Assembly: GCA_944385035.1 (NCBI GenBank)
Contig: CALWVV010000002.1
Span: 1-64,000, forward strand
DNA: 64,000 nt
From: an uncultured Oscillospiraceae bacterium
Lineage (GTDB): Bacteria > Bacillota > Clostridia > Oscillospirales > Oscillospiraceae
Direction: 5' to 3'
In this document: positions 7,868-17,013 of the stretch, piece by piece
How positions within the stretch are numbered: position 1 is the first letter of the stretch
Layout of the letters: every line of letters starts with the position of its first letter
The notes under the pieces: model-generated
Told to the model about the DNA's origin: nothing
What the model saw: the letters and a program-made list of their open reading frames with translations, nothing else
Databases searched by the model: none
Translations under genes and position numbers: made by a program

Positions 7868-9133
7868 ATGACTGCCCAGGAAGCGGAACAGAGGATACAC
7901 GAACAGGCCTGGATCGGCCGAACACCGGGTCTGGAGCGGACCAGGGAGCTGTTGGGACGGCTGGGTGATCCCCATATGGGGCTGAAATTTGTCCACATCA
8001 CCGGTACCAACGGGAAAGGTTCTACTGCCGCCATGGTCTCCAGTGTTCTACAGAAGGCCGGGTTCAAAACAGGCCTTTACACCTCTCCTCACTTATGGTA
8101 TTTCGGGGAGCGGTTCCAGATCAACGGTGTCCCCATTGCTGATACGGACCTGGGACGTATTACCGAGCTGGTGCTTAAGGCCGCCCAGAATATGACTGAC
8201 CCGGCGACGGAGTTTGAGCTGATGACCGCTGTGGCTATGGTCTACTTTAAGGAGCAGAATTGTGACATTGTGGTGCTGGAAGTAGGCCTGGGAGGCCGGC
8301 TGGACTCCACCAACATCATTCCCGCCCCGGAGGTGGCTGTCATCACCAATCTGGGGCTGGAGCACACGGACCAGCTGGGACATACCATTCCTCTGATTGC
8401 CAAAGAAAAAGCCGGGATCATTAAGCCTGGCTGCCGCTGTGTCCTCTACCACCAGAGCCGGGAAGCGGAAGCGGTGGTGGAGGAGGTCTGCCGAGAAAAG
8501 GGCGTGGAGCTCACCGTCACCGACCTTGCATCCATCCAGGTGCTGGAGGCGGGGGCCCAAGGCCAGCGCTTCCTCTACCGGGGAGTGGAGTACCGTATCC
8601 CCATGGTGGGGGCTTACCAGGTACGAAACGCTTCCACTGCCATTGAAGTGGTGGAGGCCCTGCGCCGAGGAGGCTGGATGATTGCGCAAGAAGCCCTTTC
8701 CCAGGGACTGGCCAAAGCCGCATGGCCCGGCCGGATGGAGCTGGCACATCAAAAACCGGATCTCATTATCGATGGCGGCCATAACCCACAGTGTATGGAG
8801 GCCATCGCCCAGAGCCTTCCCCAACTCTATCCTGGAAAGAAGATCCGCTTTTTGGTGGGCGTTATGGGAGACAAGGACTATGGGGATATGATGGACAAGC
8901 TTCTGCCCCTTGCCCATAGCTTTGTTACCCTCACGCCCGATAGCCCCCGTGCGCTGAGCGCCGGGGATTTGGCTGCCTTTCTGAAAGGGAAGGGGGCCCA
9001 GGCCACTCCATGTGAGAGCGTGGAGGAGGGTCTTCACACCATTTTGGCACAGAGTTCCCCCGAGGATGTAATTTGCGCCTGTGGTTCCCTCTATATGGTG
9101 GGGGAGCTGCGTCACTTGCTGGGTCTTTGTTAA
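7868..9133 (+). CDS. folC: Folylpolyglutamate/dihydrofolate synthase
   Basis: 421 residues, typical for FolC, a Mur-ligase-type ATPase that adds glutamates to folates so they are retained in the cell. Visible motifs are the P-loop FVHITGTNGKGST (about residues 41-53), YTSPHLWYFGERFQ, GLGGRLDSTN, the metal site GLEHTDQLG, and the C-terminal DGGHNPQ with VGVMGDKDY. An AGGAGG lies nine bases before the ATG. It follows folD by 19 bp and belongs to the hutD-folD-folC unit under the first THF riboswitch. Confidence 0.93.
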   Translation: MTAQEAEQRIHEQAWIGRTPGLERTRELLGRLGDPHMGLKFVHITGTNGKGSTAAMVSSVLQKAGFKTGLYTSPHLWYFGERFQINGVPIADTDLGRITELVLKAAQNMTDPATEFELMTAVAMVYFKEQNCDIVVLEVGLGGRLDSTNIIPAPEVAVITNLGLEHTDQLGHTIPLIAKEKAGIIKPGCRCVLYHQSREAEAVVEEVCREKGVELTVTDLASIQVLEAGAQGQRFLYRGVEYRIPMVGAYQVRNASTAIEVVEALRRGGWMIAQEALSQGLAKAAWPGRMELAHQKPDLIIDGGHNPQCMEAIAQSLPQLYPGKKIRFLVGVMGDKDYGDMMDKLLPLAHSFVTLTPDSPRALSAGDLAAFLKGKGAQATPCESVEEGLHTILAQSSPEDVICACGSLYMVGELRHLLGLC

Positions 9134-9146
9134 GATCCTGTACGTA

Positions 9147-9243
9147 ACAGAATAGGAGGGCCGCGTGAAGTGTCAGCCGGATGGGAAGTTGCCGCTGAAC
9201 GAAAACCGATAAACGGTTGCGATGGTCCCTCCGCTTCCGCTGT
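9147..9243 (+). promoter_or_regulatory. THF riboswitch ahead of folT
   Basis: Signatures in order: GAATAGGAGGG, CCGCGTGAAGTG, GGATGGGAAGTTGCCG, GAACGAAAACCG and GGTCCCTCCGCT. ACAG and CTGT can close the outer stem. It starts only 13 bases after the folC stop. I see no U-tract terminator between it and folT, so control is more likely at translation initiation than by termination. Confidence 0.85.
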
Positions 9244-9322
9244 CGTCAGAGGAATTCTCCTTTGCGGCAACAGAAGAGAACAGAGAAAATCCGTATGAAA
9301 TGCCGAAAAGGAGAATATGATT

Positions 9323-9880
9323 ATGAAGCACGCCAAACTCAAAAAGCAGGTGCAGATCATGGTGACCTGCGCCATGCTCATTGCAATCCAGATCGTCCTG
9401 GTACGTTTTATTTCCATTCAGACTCCCTTCCAGCGCATCAGCTTTGGCTTTTTGCCCCTGGCTATGGCCGGCATCCTCTTTGGTCCTGGTTATAGCTGCT
9501 TGGTGGCTGCCGTCGCTGACTTTTTGGGAGCTGTTCTGTTCCCCGTCGGCCCGTTCTGGCCCGGCTTTACCATCGTCACCGCCTGCTCCGGCCTCATCTA
9601 CGGTCTGGTACTCCATGAGAAGCCCGGCGCCAACTGGAGCCAGCGCAAGCGTATCTTCCGGATCATCCTGGCTGTGGCTATTATCAATATTTTTGTCCAC
9701 ATTGGCCTGGGTACCCTGAATCTGGCCATTATGTACAACAAGGGATTCCTGGTTCTGCTTCCCGGCCGTATCGCCAAGAACCTTATTATGATCCCCATTG
9801 AGTCCGCTTGCATTTCTGCCATGCACATGATGCTGGTGCAGCCCATGACCCGTCGGGGCATGGTGCCTGGTCTGCGCTAA
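9323..9880 (+). CDS. folT: Folate ECF transporter substrate-binding subunit
   Basis: 185 residues, six hydrophobic segments. It is the S component of an energy-coupling-factor importer for folate. The start of the family is recognisable (MVTCAMLIAIQIVLVRF, then FGFLPLAMAGILFGPGYS and AAVADFLGAVLFP). ATG 9323 is chosen because it sits nine bases after AAGGAG. The in-frame ATG at 9317 is only three bases away. The shared ECF ATPases and T subunit are not in the window. The THF riboswitch directly upstream supports folate rather than another vitamin as substrate. Confidence 0.87.
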   Translation: MKHAKLKKQVQIMVTCAMLIAIQIVLVRFISIQTPFQRISFGFLPLAMAGILFGPGYSCLVAAVADFLGAVLFPVGPFWPGFTIVTACSGLIYGLVLHEKPGANWSQRKRIFRIILAVAIINIFVHIGLGTLNLAIMYNKGFLVLLPGRIAKNLIMIPIESACISAMHMMLVQPMTRRGMVPGLR

Positions 9881-9893
9881 ACAGAAACAATCA

Positions 9894-9928
9894 GCCCCCG
9901 GTTCTCGCTTGAGAGCCGGGGGCTTTTT
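9894..9928 (+). terminator. Intrinsic terminator after folT
   Basis: A 13-bp G/C-rich stem (9894-9906 with 9911-9923, one G-U pair) followed by five T residues. It ends the folate block and faces the convergent yoaK-type gene. Confidence 0.85.
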
Positions 9929-9940
9929 ACGATTGGGATA

Positions 9941-10609
9941 TTACTCTTTTACAGGGCGGAACAGCAGGAAAAAGACCGCCAGCAGAGGGAGACAGGCACA
10001 AAGGGCCGTCCGCGCCCCAAAGGCCAGAGACAGCCGCCCACAAAGGATTGCCCCCAGGGCAAAGGCCAGGATGAGCCGGTAAAAGACGGTAGCCTTTTCT
10101 CTGGACTGGGGGTCGGGGAGGGCCAGGAACTTATAGAGCAGCTCTGTGCCGCTTCTCAGGTTGCCCGTACACATAGTGGTGGCCCCGGCGCAGCCCCGGA
10201 ATTTGCGGAAGGTCTCCAACTGAACGGCGCTGGTGAAGGAGATCAGCACATTTGCTGCCCAGTCGGGCTCTCCCTGGGGGAGAAAGGATACCAGCACCAG
10301 GACCCCACATTCTGCTGCCACCAGAAACTGCCGCCAGTGGAGCCAATTGGGCCGGCCGGACACATGGCGGCGGATGGCCTCGGCGGTGAGGATGCCAAAG
10401 AAAAAGGCCAGGATAGGCAGCAGATAATGGAAAGCCATGGACCACCGGCCCATGGACAGGTGGACGCACAGCTGAACGATGTTTCCTGTCTCGGCTGTGG
10501 CAAACACCGCACCCCGGTTGACAAAACTGTATGCGTCCAGCATGCCGCCGGCAAAGGCCAGCAGCAGTCCTACCATCAGAGAGTCTGACATCTGTTTTTC
10601 GTGGGCCAT
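9941..10609 (-). CDS. YoaK/DUF1275-family membrane protein
   Basis: 222 residues. The DUF1275 signature is visible at the start (GLLLAFAGGMLDAYSFVNRG, then FATAETGNIVQL), with about six membrane helices and the family's internal NVLISFTSAVQLETFRKFRG and TTMCTGNLRSGTELL. The open frame runs further upstream, but ATG 10609 has a perfect GGAGGTG seven bases before it. Function in the family is unknown. The gene lies 70 bp downstream of pckA on the same strand, separated by a hairpin. Confidence 0.8.
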   Translation of the reverse strand: MAHEKQMSDSLMVGLLLAFAGGMLDAYSFVNRGAVFATAETGNIVQLCVHLSMGRWSMAFHYLLPILAFFFGILTAEAIRRHVSGRPNWLHWRQFLVAAECGVLVLVSFLPQGEPDWAANVLISFTSAVQLETFRKFRGCAGATTMCTGNLRSGTELLYKFLALPDPQSREKATVFYRLILAFALGAILCGRLSLAFGARTALCACLPLLAVFFLLFRPVKE

Positions 10610-10632
10610 GCCCTCACCTCCAGAGCACAAGC

Positions 10633-10656
10633 AGGGCGCCGCTTCCGCGGCGCCCT
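10633..10656. terminator. Hairpin after pckA
   Basis: A perfect 10-bp G/C stem with TTCC loop (10633-10642 with 10647-10656). There is no U-tract, so it may be a processing or stability hairpin, or a weak terminator for pckA. Confidence 0.45.
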
Positions 10657-10679
10657 GAATGATGTTTTGATTGTTTGGA

Positions 10680-12287
10680 TTACTCAGCCTTGGGGCCAGC
10701 AGCAACCAGGGCCTTGCCAGCGTCGTTGGTGGTGTACTTGGCAAAGTTCTTTACGAAGCGGGCAGCCAGATCCTTGGCCTTGGTGTCCCACTCAGAGGGA
10801 TCGGCATAGGTGTTGCGGGGATCCAGAATGTTGGTGTCCACGCCGGGCAGGGCGGTGGGGACCTCCAGGTTGAAGTAGGGGATGGTCTTGGTCTCAGCCT
10901 TGAGGATGGAGCCGTCCAGGATGGCGTCAATGATGCCGCGGGTGTCCTTGATGGAGATACGCTTGCCGGTACCGTTCCAGCCGGTGTTCACCAGGTAAGC
11001 CTTGGCGCCGGACTTCTGCATCTTCTTCACCAGCTCCTCACCGTACTTGGTGGGGTGCAGCTCCAGGAAGGCCTGGCCGAAGCAGGCGGAGAAGGTGGGG
11101 GTGGGCTCGGTGATGCCCCGCTCGGTGCCGGCCAGCTTGGAGGTGAAGCCGGACAGGAAGTAGTACTGGGTCTGCTCCGGGGTCAGGATGGACACGGGGG
11201 GCAGCACGCCGAAGGCGTCGGCGGACAGGAAGATCACGTTCTTGGCGTCGGGGCCGGCAGACACGGGCCGGACGATCTTCTCAATGTGGTCGATGGGGTA
11301 GGAGACACGGGTGTTCTCAGTGACGGAGCTGTCGTTGAAGTCGCAGTGGCCGTTCTCGTCCACGGTGACATTCTCCAGCAGAGCGTTGCGCTTGATGGCG
11401 TTGTAGATGTCGGGCTCGGCATCCTTGTCCAGGTTGATGACCTTAGCGTAGCAGCCGCCCTCGAAGTTGAACACGCCGTTGTCATCCCAGCCGTGCTCGT
11501 CATCGCCGATGAGCAGACGCTTGGGGTCAGTGGACAGGGTGGTCTTGCCGGTGCCGGACAGGCCGAAGAACAGGGCGGTGTTCTCGCCGTTCATATCGGT
11601 ATTGGCGGAGCAGTGCATGGAGGCAATGCCCTTCAGAGGCAGGTAGTAGTTCATCATAGAGAACATACCCTTCTTCATCTCACCGCCGTACCAGGTGTTC
11701 AGGATGACCTGCTCACGGGAGGTGATGTTGAAGATGGCCGCAGTCTCGGAGTTGAGGCCCAGCTCCTTATAGTTCTCCACTTTGGCCTTGGAGGCATTGT
11801 AGGAGATGAAGTCGGGCTCGAAATTCTGAAGCTCCTCAGCGGTGGGCTGAATGAACATGTTCTTGACGAAGTGGGCCTGCCAGGCTACCTCCATGATGAA
11901 GCGGATGGCCATACGGGTGTCCTTGTTGGTGCCGCAGAATACGTCCATCACATAGAGCTTCTTGCCCGACAGCTCCTGAATGGCCAACTGCTTACAAGCT
12001 TCCCAGGCCTTCTGGGAGGCGGGCTTATTGTCGTTCTTAAACTCGTCGGAGGTCCACCACACGGTGTCCTTGGAGTTCTCGTCCATAACAATAAACTTAT
12101 CCTTGGGGGAGCGGCCGGTGTAGATGCCGGTCATTACGTTGACGGCGCCCAGATCGGTGACCTGGCCCTTGTCATAGCCCTCCAGACCGGGCTTTGTCTC
12201 CTCCTCAAACAGGAGCTCGTAGGAGGGGTTGTAGACAATTTCAGTCACGCCGGTAATCCCGTACTTGCTCAGATCAATGGTAGCCAT
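10680..12287 (-). CDS. pckA: Phosphoenolpyruvate carboxykinase (ATP)
   Basis: 535 residues, normal for the ATP-dependent enzyme, which interconverts oxaloacetate + ATP with PEP + CO2 + ADP. Motifs: [12 protein letters not shown], the P-loop [11 protein letters not shown], the kinase-2/metal motif LIGDDEHGW and the PEPCK signature [20 protein letters not shown] 12287 follows a GAGGT site. The open frame upstream has none. In fermenting anaerobes the enzyme often runs in the carboxylating direction, but the sequence does not decide this. It has its own strong promoter. Confidence 0.95.
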   Translation of the reverse strand: MATIDLSKYGITGVTEIVYNPSYELLFEEETKPGLEGYDKGQVTDLGAVNVMTGIYTGRSPKDKFIVMDENSKDTVWWTSDEFKNDNKPASQKAWEACKQLAIQELSGKKLYVMDVFCGTNKDTRMAIRFIMEVAWQAHFVKNMFIQPTAEELQNFEPDFISYNASKAKVENYKELGLNSETAAIFNITSREQVILNTWYGGEMKKGMFSMMNYYLPLKGIASMHCSANTDMNGENTALFFGLSGTGKTTLSTDPKRLLIGDDEHGWDDNGVFNFEGGCYAKVINLDKDAEPDIYNAIKRNALLENVTVDENGHCDFNDSSVTENTRVSYPIDHIEKIVRPVSAGPDAKNVIFLSADAFGVLPPVSILTPEQTQYYFLSGFTSKLAGTERGITEPTPTFSACFGQAFLELHPTKYGEELVKKMQKSGAKAYLVNTGWNGTGKRISIKDTRGIIDAILDGSILKAETKTIPYFNLEVPTALPGVDTNILDPRNTYADPSEWDTKAKDLAARFVKNFAKYTTNDAGKALVAAGPKAE

Positions 12288-12374
12288 TTTGCACGACCTC
12301 TTTTCTGTAATGATCTTCCAGCTGCCCCAACCGGGGTCAGGGCGGCGGGAGGAAGTCCTAACCATAACGTACTA

Positions 12375-12403
12375 ATCATACACGGTAAAAAGAATAAAGT
12401 CAA
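12375..12403 (-). promoter_or_regulatory. Promoter of pckA
   Basis: On the minus strand TTGACT (12398-12403), 17-bp spacer, TATGAT (12375-12380), about 90 bp before the pckA start and within the gap after rsmA. Confidence 0.75.
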
Positions 12404-12435
12404 TTATCTGGGGCGCTGTAATTTTGTTATAGGAA

Positions 12436-13305
12436 TTATTGCTCTTTGCCTATCTGCCCCTCCAGAGCACGGGCAAGGGCAGCAAACTGAGGGATACCCA
12501 GCCGTTCGCCCCGCACGTCTCCAGGAAGGCCACAGTTCTGGATGATTTCCAGAAGCTCCTCCTTGGAGAAACGGGAGCCATATGCTGCGCTCAGGGTATT
12601 GAGGAGGGTTTTTCTCCGCTGGGCAAAGGCGGCCTTTACCACCCGGAAGAAGGCAGCCGGGTCGTCAATTTCCTCGGGCAGGGGCCTGGGGGTAAGACGC
12701 AGGACGGAGGAGGTCACCTTAGGGGCGGGGATGAAGCACTCCGGGGGAACATCGAAAAGAAGTTCCGTCTGGGCGTGAACCTGGCAGTAGAGAGAAAAAG
12801 CACCGTAGTCCCCTGTGCCGGGGGCGGCACAGATCCGCCGGGCCACCTCCCGCTGGATCATCACCGTGATGGACTGAAAACACCCCGCCTCCAAAAAGGC
12901 GGTGAGCACGGGAGTGGTGATGTTGTAGGGCAGGTTTGCGCAGGCGATGGGGCAGAGACCGGAAAACTTTTCTGCCACCAGGGCAGAAATGTCGGTTTTT
13001 AAAATATCCCCTGGGACGATTTCCACGTTGTCCCGGTCGGAAAGGGTCTCCTTCAAAATAGGCAGCAGGGAACGGTCCAGCTCCACAGACACCACCTGAT
13101 CCGCCAGAAGGGACAGCTCACGGGTGAGCGGGCCGATGCCAGGGCCTACCTCCAGAACTCCAAAGCCCGGACCTGCCCCGGAAGCGGCGGCAATATCTCG
13201 GGGGACCCAGTTCTCAATCAGAAAGTTCTGTCCCATAGACTTGGAAAAGCGAAAGCCATGGCGGGCGAGCAGGGCTTTGATTTGGCTGATATCGCACAGG
13301 TTCAT
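12436..13305 (-). CDS. rsmA: 16S rRNA A1518/A1519 dimethyltransferase
   Basis: 289 residues. KsgA/RsmA dimethylates two adenines in the 3' terminal hairpin of 16S rRNA late in 30S assembly, using S-adenosylmethionine. Motifs: FSKSMGQNFLIEN near the N-terminus, the SAM-binding VLEVGPGIGPLTREL (about residues 50-64) and the catalytic NLPYNITTPVL (about 125). AAGGAG precedes the ATG. The gene has its own promoter at 13389-13417 and precedes pckA on the same strand. Confidence 0.95.
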   Translation of the reverse strand: MNLCDISQIKALLARHGFRFSKSMGQNFLIENWVPRDIAAASGAGPGFGVLEVGPGIGPLTRELSLLADQVVSVELDRSLLPILKETLSDRDNVEIVPGDILKTDISALVAEKFSGLCPIACANLPYNITTPVLTAFLEAGCFQSITVMIQREVARRICAAPGTGDYGAFSLYCQVHAQTELLFDVPPECFIPAPKVTSSVLRLTPRPLPEEIDDPAAFFRVVKAAFAQRRKTLLNTLSAAYGSRFSKEELLEIIQNCGLPGDVRGERLGIPQFAALARALEGQIGKEQ

Positions 13306-13388
13306 AGTGTACTCCTTACAGCTACAAGAATCGTGACACCCGCCTTTTCTGGGAGAAGGGGGTGAAGTAATCCAGATGGGTTTATTTT

Positions 13389-13417
13389 ATTATACCTTTT
13401 TTTGGCCATTTGGGCAA
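13389..13417 (-). promoter_or_regulatory. Promoter of rsmA
   Basis: On the minus strand TTGCCC (13412-13417), 17-bp spacer, TATAAT (13389-13394). It is back-to-back with the tRNA promoter at 13442. Confidence 0.65.
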
Positions 13418-13441
13418 ATTGAAAAAAATTTCATTTTATGA

Positions 13442-13470
13442 TTGACAAACGGAACGCTTTCTGGTAAGAT
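13442..13470 (+). promoter_or_regulatory. Promoter of tRNA-Ala
   Basis: TTGACA (13442-13447), 17-bp spacer, TAAGAT (13465-13470), ending 43 bp before the mature tRNA. Confidence 0.75.
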
Positions 13471-13513
13471 ACTACTTGCGCTGAGCGAGACAAGCTCACC
13501 GTGTAAAACATCT

Positions 13514-13589
<76 letters not shown>

Positions 13590-13590
13590 G

Positions 13591-13627
13591 AAAAAGCCTG
13601 AAATCGAAAGATTTCAGGCTTTTTTTT
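13591..13627 (+). terminator. Terminator of tRNA-Ala
   Basis: A perfect stem AGCCTGAAATC / GATTTCAGGCT with GAAA tetraloop, then eight T residues. Confidence 0.9.
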
Positions 13628-13739
13628 AATCATCTCTGTGGCACCCGAGACCGAGGCGCCGGGACAGTAGCCATTGGTGCTGGTTTTGTTCCCTTTTCCC
13701 TCTGCCCTGATAAATTTTTGGGGTGTTCCAGATTGATGC

Positions 13740-13769
13740 TGGACAAAAGTGGCTACACTGGAGTAGAAT
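13740..13769 (+). promoter_or_regulatory. Possible promoter of deoC
   Basis: TGGACA (13740-13745), 18-bp spacer, TAGAAT (13764-13769), about 58 bp before deoC. It is plausible but not strong. Confidence 0.4.
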
Positions 13770-13827
13770 AAAGGGCATAGAAACACAGCCGGAGCCTGTC
13801 TCCGGCAAGGGAGGAAGGGTTGCGCCT

Positions 13828-14472
13828 ATGAATAAGCAGGAAATTCTCAGCCGGGTGGATCATACCATCCTAACCCCCACTGCCACTTGGGAGCAGGTGA
13901 AGGCCATCTGTGACGAGGGACTGGAGTATGGCACCGCCTCGGTGTGCATTCCCCCCCGTTATGTGAAAAAAGCGGCGGAGTACGTGGGAAACCGCTTGAA
14001 GGTATGTACCGTCATCGGCTTCCCGAATGGTTATTCCACCCCTGAGGTCAAAGTGTTTGAGACGGAGGACGCCATCCGCAACGGAGCGGACGAGATTGAT
14101 ATGGTCATCAACCTGGGGCTGGCCAAGGCCGGTGACTGGGAGGGTGTGCTCCAGGAAATAAAAGCGGTTAAGCTTTCTTGCAAGGGGCGGATTTTAAAGG
14201 TCATTGTAGAGGCTTGCCAGCTGACCCAGGAGGAGAAGGTGGCTGTATGCCGGGTGGTCTCCATGTCCGGAGCTGACTTTATTAAGACCTCTACCGGTTT
14301 CTCCACCGGGGGGGCCACGGTGGAAGATGTGAAGCTCTTTCGGCAGCACATCAGCCCCGATGTGCGGATCAAGGCCGCCGGCGGCATTCGTACGTTTGAG
14401 CAGGCTCAGGCTATGATGGATGCAGGAGCCGACCGCATTGGCGCCAGTGCGTTGGTAGCTCTGGCAAAATAA
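13828..14472 (+). CDS. deoC: Deoxyribose-phosphate aldolase
   Basis: 214 residues, typical length. It splits 2-deoxyribose-5-phosphate into glyceraldehyde-3-phosphate and acetaldehyde, a class I (Schiff-base) aldolase in nucleoside salvage. Visible: DHTILTPTATWEQ near the N-terminus, KVIVEACQLTQEEK, the Schiff-base lysine in DFIKTSTGFSTGGAT and the second lysine in RIKAAGGIR. ATG 13828 has GGGAGGAAGGG eight or nine bases upstream. The longer open frame has no site. It is monocistronic, closed by a terminator. Confidence 0.95.
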   Translation: MNKQEILSRVDHTILTPTATWEQVKAICDEGLEYGTASVCIPPRYVKKAAEYVGNRLKVCTVIGFPNGYSTPEVKVFETEDAIRNGADEIDMVINLGLAKAGDWEGVLQEIKAVKLSCKGRILKVIVEACQLTQEEKVAVCRVVSMSGADFIKTSTGFSTGGATVEDVKLFRQHISPDVRIKAAGGIRTFEQAQAMMDAGADRIGASALVALAK

Positions 14473-14476
14473 CAGG

Positions 14477-14513
14477 AAAAGATCCCTCAGCCATTGGCTG
14501 GGGGATCTTTTTT
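14477..14513. terminator. Bidirectional terminator deoC / MATE
   Basis: A 12-bp stem with one G-U pair (14481-14492 with 14496-14507), flanked by AAAA on the left and TTTTTT on the right. It serves both convergent genes. Confidence 0.85.
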
Positions 14514-14517
14514 GCTG

Positions 14518-15903
14518 TTAAAGAGAGCAACGGCTCTGTTCCATCAGAATTTCACGGCGCAAGGGCCGGTATACAGTAAAGTACATGGTCAGGCTGCTAG
14601 CCAGGCCGCCCACCAGCTGGGAGACTGCCTCTGCAGCAAATACGCCCATGGTACCCATCCAGATGGGCAGGATAACCGTAAGCGGGGCATTGATGATCGC
14701 TTTGCGGAGCAGGGAGAAAAAGACTGCCTGCTTGGCATGACTAAGCCCCACAAACACCGCCTGGGCGGCCACCTGGAGGGACATGAAGATGAACAGGCCA
14801 AAGTAGACGCGCAGGGCGGGAACGCCCTTTGCAATGACCTCTGGATCATTGTTGAAAATGAAGATAAGAGCCTGGGGGAAGAGCATGGCCACAGTCCAAA
14901 AGGCGGCGGCATAGGCCACCGTGACTCCGACGGTAAAGTGGATGGATGTCCGTACCCGTGAGGGCTTGCCTGCCCCATAGTTAAAGCCCATTACCGGCTG
15001 GGAGCCGTTGGTCAGGCCGTGGACGGGCATGAGGAAAACCTCACGCAGGGAATTGATGATGGTCATAATGCCTACGTATAGATCTCCGCCCCAGGCCTGA
15101 AGGGTGGCGTTGCATACCACCTGAACCAGGCTGTTGGTCATGTTCATAAAGAAGCCGGACAGCCCCAGGGAGATGATCTTTCGTACCCGTTGCCCTTCCA
15201 GCCGGAGGGCAGAGGGCTGCAGGCGGATGAGGGCCCGCCGTCCTGTGAGGAATAACAGTACCCAGGCGGCGGAAATTCCCTGAGCAATGACAGTGGCCAG
15301 GGCAGCGCCCTCCACTCCCATGTGGAATACAAAAATAAAAAGAGGGTCTAACAGCAGATTCAGTACCGCTCCGATGACCACGGTCATCATTCCCGTAGAG
15401 CCAAAGCCCTGGGCGTTGATAAACGGGTTCATTCCCAGACTGATCATCACAAAAAGAGTGCCCAGCAGATAGATGGTCATGTATCCATCTGCATAAGGAA
15501 AGGTGTTGGCGCTGGCACCGAAGAGGTAGAGAATGGGCTTTTTGAAGGCCATAAAAAAGGCAGTGACCACAGCACCGAATAAAATAAGCAGCGTGAAGGA
15601 GTTGCCCATGACCAGCTCGGCTTCTTTTCTGTCACCACGGCCCCGGCAGATGGAAAAGAGGGGGCCGCCTCCGGTACCGCAGAGGTTGGCAAAGCCCATA
15701 ATGATGGAAACGATGGGGATGGTGATACCCAGACCGGTAAGAGCCAGGTGACTGCTCCCAGGCAGCCGCCCCAGATAGATCCGGTCCACCACACTGTAAA
15801 GCACATTGACCAGTTGGGCCGCCGTCATAGGGACGGCCAGAGACATAATGTTGCGGGGAATGCTGCCCTGGGAAAAGTCGTGCTTGTTTTGTGCCACGGC
15901 CAT
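14518..15903 (-). CDS. MATE-family efflux transporter
   Basis: 461 residues, about 12 membrane helices. MATE proteins export drugs or metabolites in exchange for Na+ or H+. The N-terminal repeat starts at PRNIMSLAVPMTAAQLVNVL and includes YSVVDRIYLGRLPG, and the second half has the related TNSLVQVVCNATLQAWGG. The start is uncertain: AAAGGAGGA abuts ATG 15903, so GTG 15897 would have better spacing. The frame also opens upstream without support. Substrate unknown. It lies 66 bp downstream of the aldolase gene, beyond a strong hairpin. Confidence 0.85.
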   Translation of the reverse strand: MAVAQNKHDFSQGSIPRNIMSLAVPMTAAQLVNVLYSVVDRIYLGRLPGSSHLALTGLGITIPIVSIIMGFANLCGTGGGPLFSICRGRGDRKEAELVMGNSFTLLILFGAVVTAFFMAFKKPILYLFGASANTFPYADGYMTIYLLGTLFVMISLGMNPFINAQGFGSTGMMTVVIGAVLNLLLDPLFIFVFHMGVEGAALATVIAQGISAAWVLLFLTGRRALIRLQPSALRLEGQRVRKIISLGLSGFFMNMTNSLVQVVCNATLQAWGGDLYVGIMTIINSLREVFLMPVHGLTNGSQPVMGFNYGAGKPSRVRTSIHFTVGVTVAYAAAFWTVAMLFPQALIFIFNNDPEVIAKGVPALRVYFGLFIFMSLQVAAQAVFVGLSHAKQAVFFSLLRKAIINAPLTVILPIWMGTMGVFAAEAVSQLVGGLASSLTMYFTVYRPLRREILMEQSRCSL

Positions 15904-15921
15904 TCCTCCTTTCATAACGTG

Positions 15922-15953
15922 CAGACCGCCGGCGTTTGTTCGCCGGCGGTCTG
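15922..15953. terminator. Strong hairpin between aldolase gene and MATE
   Basis: A perfect 13-bp G/C stem (15922-15934 with 15941-15953) with a 6-nt loop. On the minus strand no U-tract follows, so it may attenuate or stabilise rather than terminate. Confidence 0.5.
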
Positions 15954-15968
15954 TAAAAATCATTCAAA

Positions 15969-16997
15969 TCAGAGCGCCTGAATGTCGGCAATCAGGGCGT
16001 CAATGTCCTCATCCGTGGTGGACCAGGCCACGCAGAAGCGGACAGCAGTGTGGTCTTCGTCCGTTTTGCACCACCAGCAGCTGGAATAGTTCTTGCTGAG
16101 CTGTTCCAGATCCTTATCCGGTAAGATGGGAAACTGCTGATTGGTGGGAGAGGCGATGAGCAGGGGATAGCCCTTGTCCAAAAAGGCCTTTTGCAGACGC
16201 ATGGCCTGTGCCACAGCCTTTTTGCCGATCTCCTGGTAGAGGCCGTCCTCCATCAGGGCCTCAAACTGTACGCCCAGGAGTCTGCCCTTGGCCAGCATGC
16301 CGCCCCGCTGCTTGATCAGGTAGCGGAAGTCAGATTTCAGAGCCTCGTTGGTAATGACGACCGCCTCCCCAAAGAGAGCGCCGGCCTTGGTGCCGCCCAG
16401 GTAGAACACGTCGCACAGTCTGGCCAGGTCCGGCAGGGTAATGTCCGAGGCGGCCAGGCCGTAGGCGATCCGGGCTCCGTCCAAAAAGAGGGGAATATGA
16501 TATTTATGGGCGGCCTCGGAGATGGCCTCCAGCTCGCTGAGGGTATAGACAGTGCCCATCTCAGTGGGGTTGGAGAGATAGACCATGCCGGGCTGCACCT
16601 TGTGCTCCATGGTGGGGTCGGTATAGTGGGAGTGGCACACCTGCTCAACCTGAGCGGCGGTGAGCTTGCCGTCCTCCGAGGGGACAGCCAGAACCTTGTG
16701 ACCGGTAGCCTCCACAGCTCCGGTCTCGTGGTCGTTGATGTGGCCCATCGCCGTACTGATCACCCCCTGGTGGGGGCGCAGGGCGGCAGCAATGATCGTC
16801 AGGTTGGTCTGGGTGCCGCCCACCAGGAAGTGAACGTCTGCCTGGGGAGCCTGGCAGGCCTGGCGGATCAGCTGGGCGGCATGCGCACAGTGTTCATCCT
16901 CCCCGTAGCCGGGGCAGGCCTCCAGATTGGTTTTGATCAGGGCCTCCATTACCTTGGGATGGGCTCCAGTAGCATAGTCACACTCAAAACGCCGCAT
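15969..16997 (-). CDS. ltaE: Low-specificity threonine aldolase family
   Basis: 342 residues, a PLP enzyme of the beta-eliminating lyase/threonine aldolase family (threonine to glycine + acetaldehyde in characterised members). The PLP lysine is in FYLGGTKAGALFGEA, the aspartate in IPLFLDGARIAYGLA, and the N-terminal YGEDEHCAHAAQLI and GGTQTN segments fit. AAAAGGAGG precedes ATG 16997. It follows pheT by 16 bp on the same strand and is probably co-transcribed with pheST. Substrate is predicted from family only. Confidence 0.82.
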   Translation of the reverse strand: MRRFECDYATGAHPKVMEALIKTNLEACPGYGEDEHCAHAAQLIRQACQAPQADVHFLVGGTQTNLTIIAAALRPHQGVISTAMGHINDHETGAVEATGHKVLAVPSEDGKLTAAQVEQVCHSHYTDPTMEHKVQPGMVYLSNPTEMGTVYTLSELEAISEAAHKYHIPLFLDGARIAYGLAASDITLPDLARLCDVFYLGGTKAGALFGEAVVITNEALKSDFRYLIKQRGGMLAKGRLLGVQFEALMEDGLYQEIGKKAVAQAMRLQKAFLDKGYPLLIASPTNQQFPILPDKDLEQLSKNYSSCWWCKTDEDHTAVRFCVAWSTTDEDIDALIADIQAL

Positions 16998-17013
16998 AGG
17001 GTTAAACCTCCTT

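Noticed and set aside
9317-9322. ATG 9317 as the folT start
   Set aside because: Only three bases after AAGGAG. ATG 9323 has normal spacing.
10671-12545. 624-residue open frame opposite pckA
   Set aside because: Low-complexity Gly/Leu/Val text antisense to a certain pckA. No family match and it crosses the pckA promoter.
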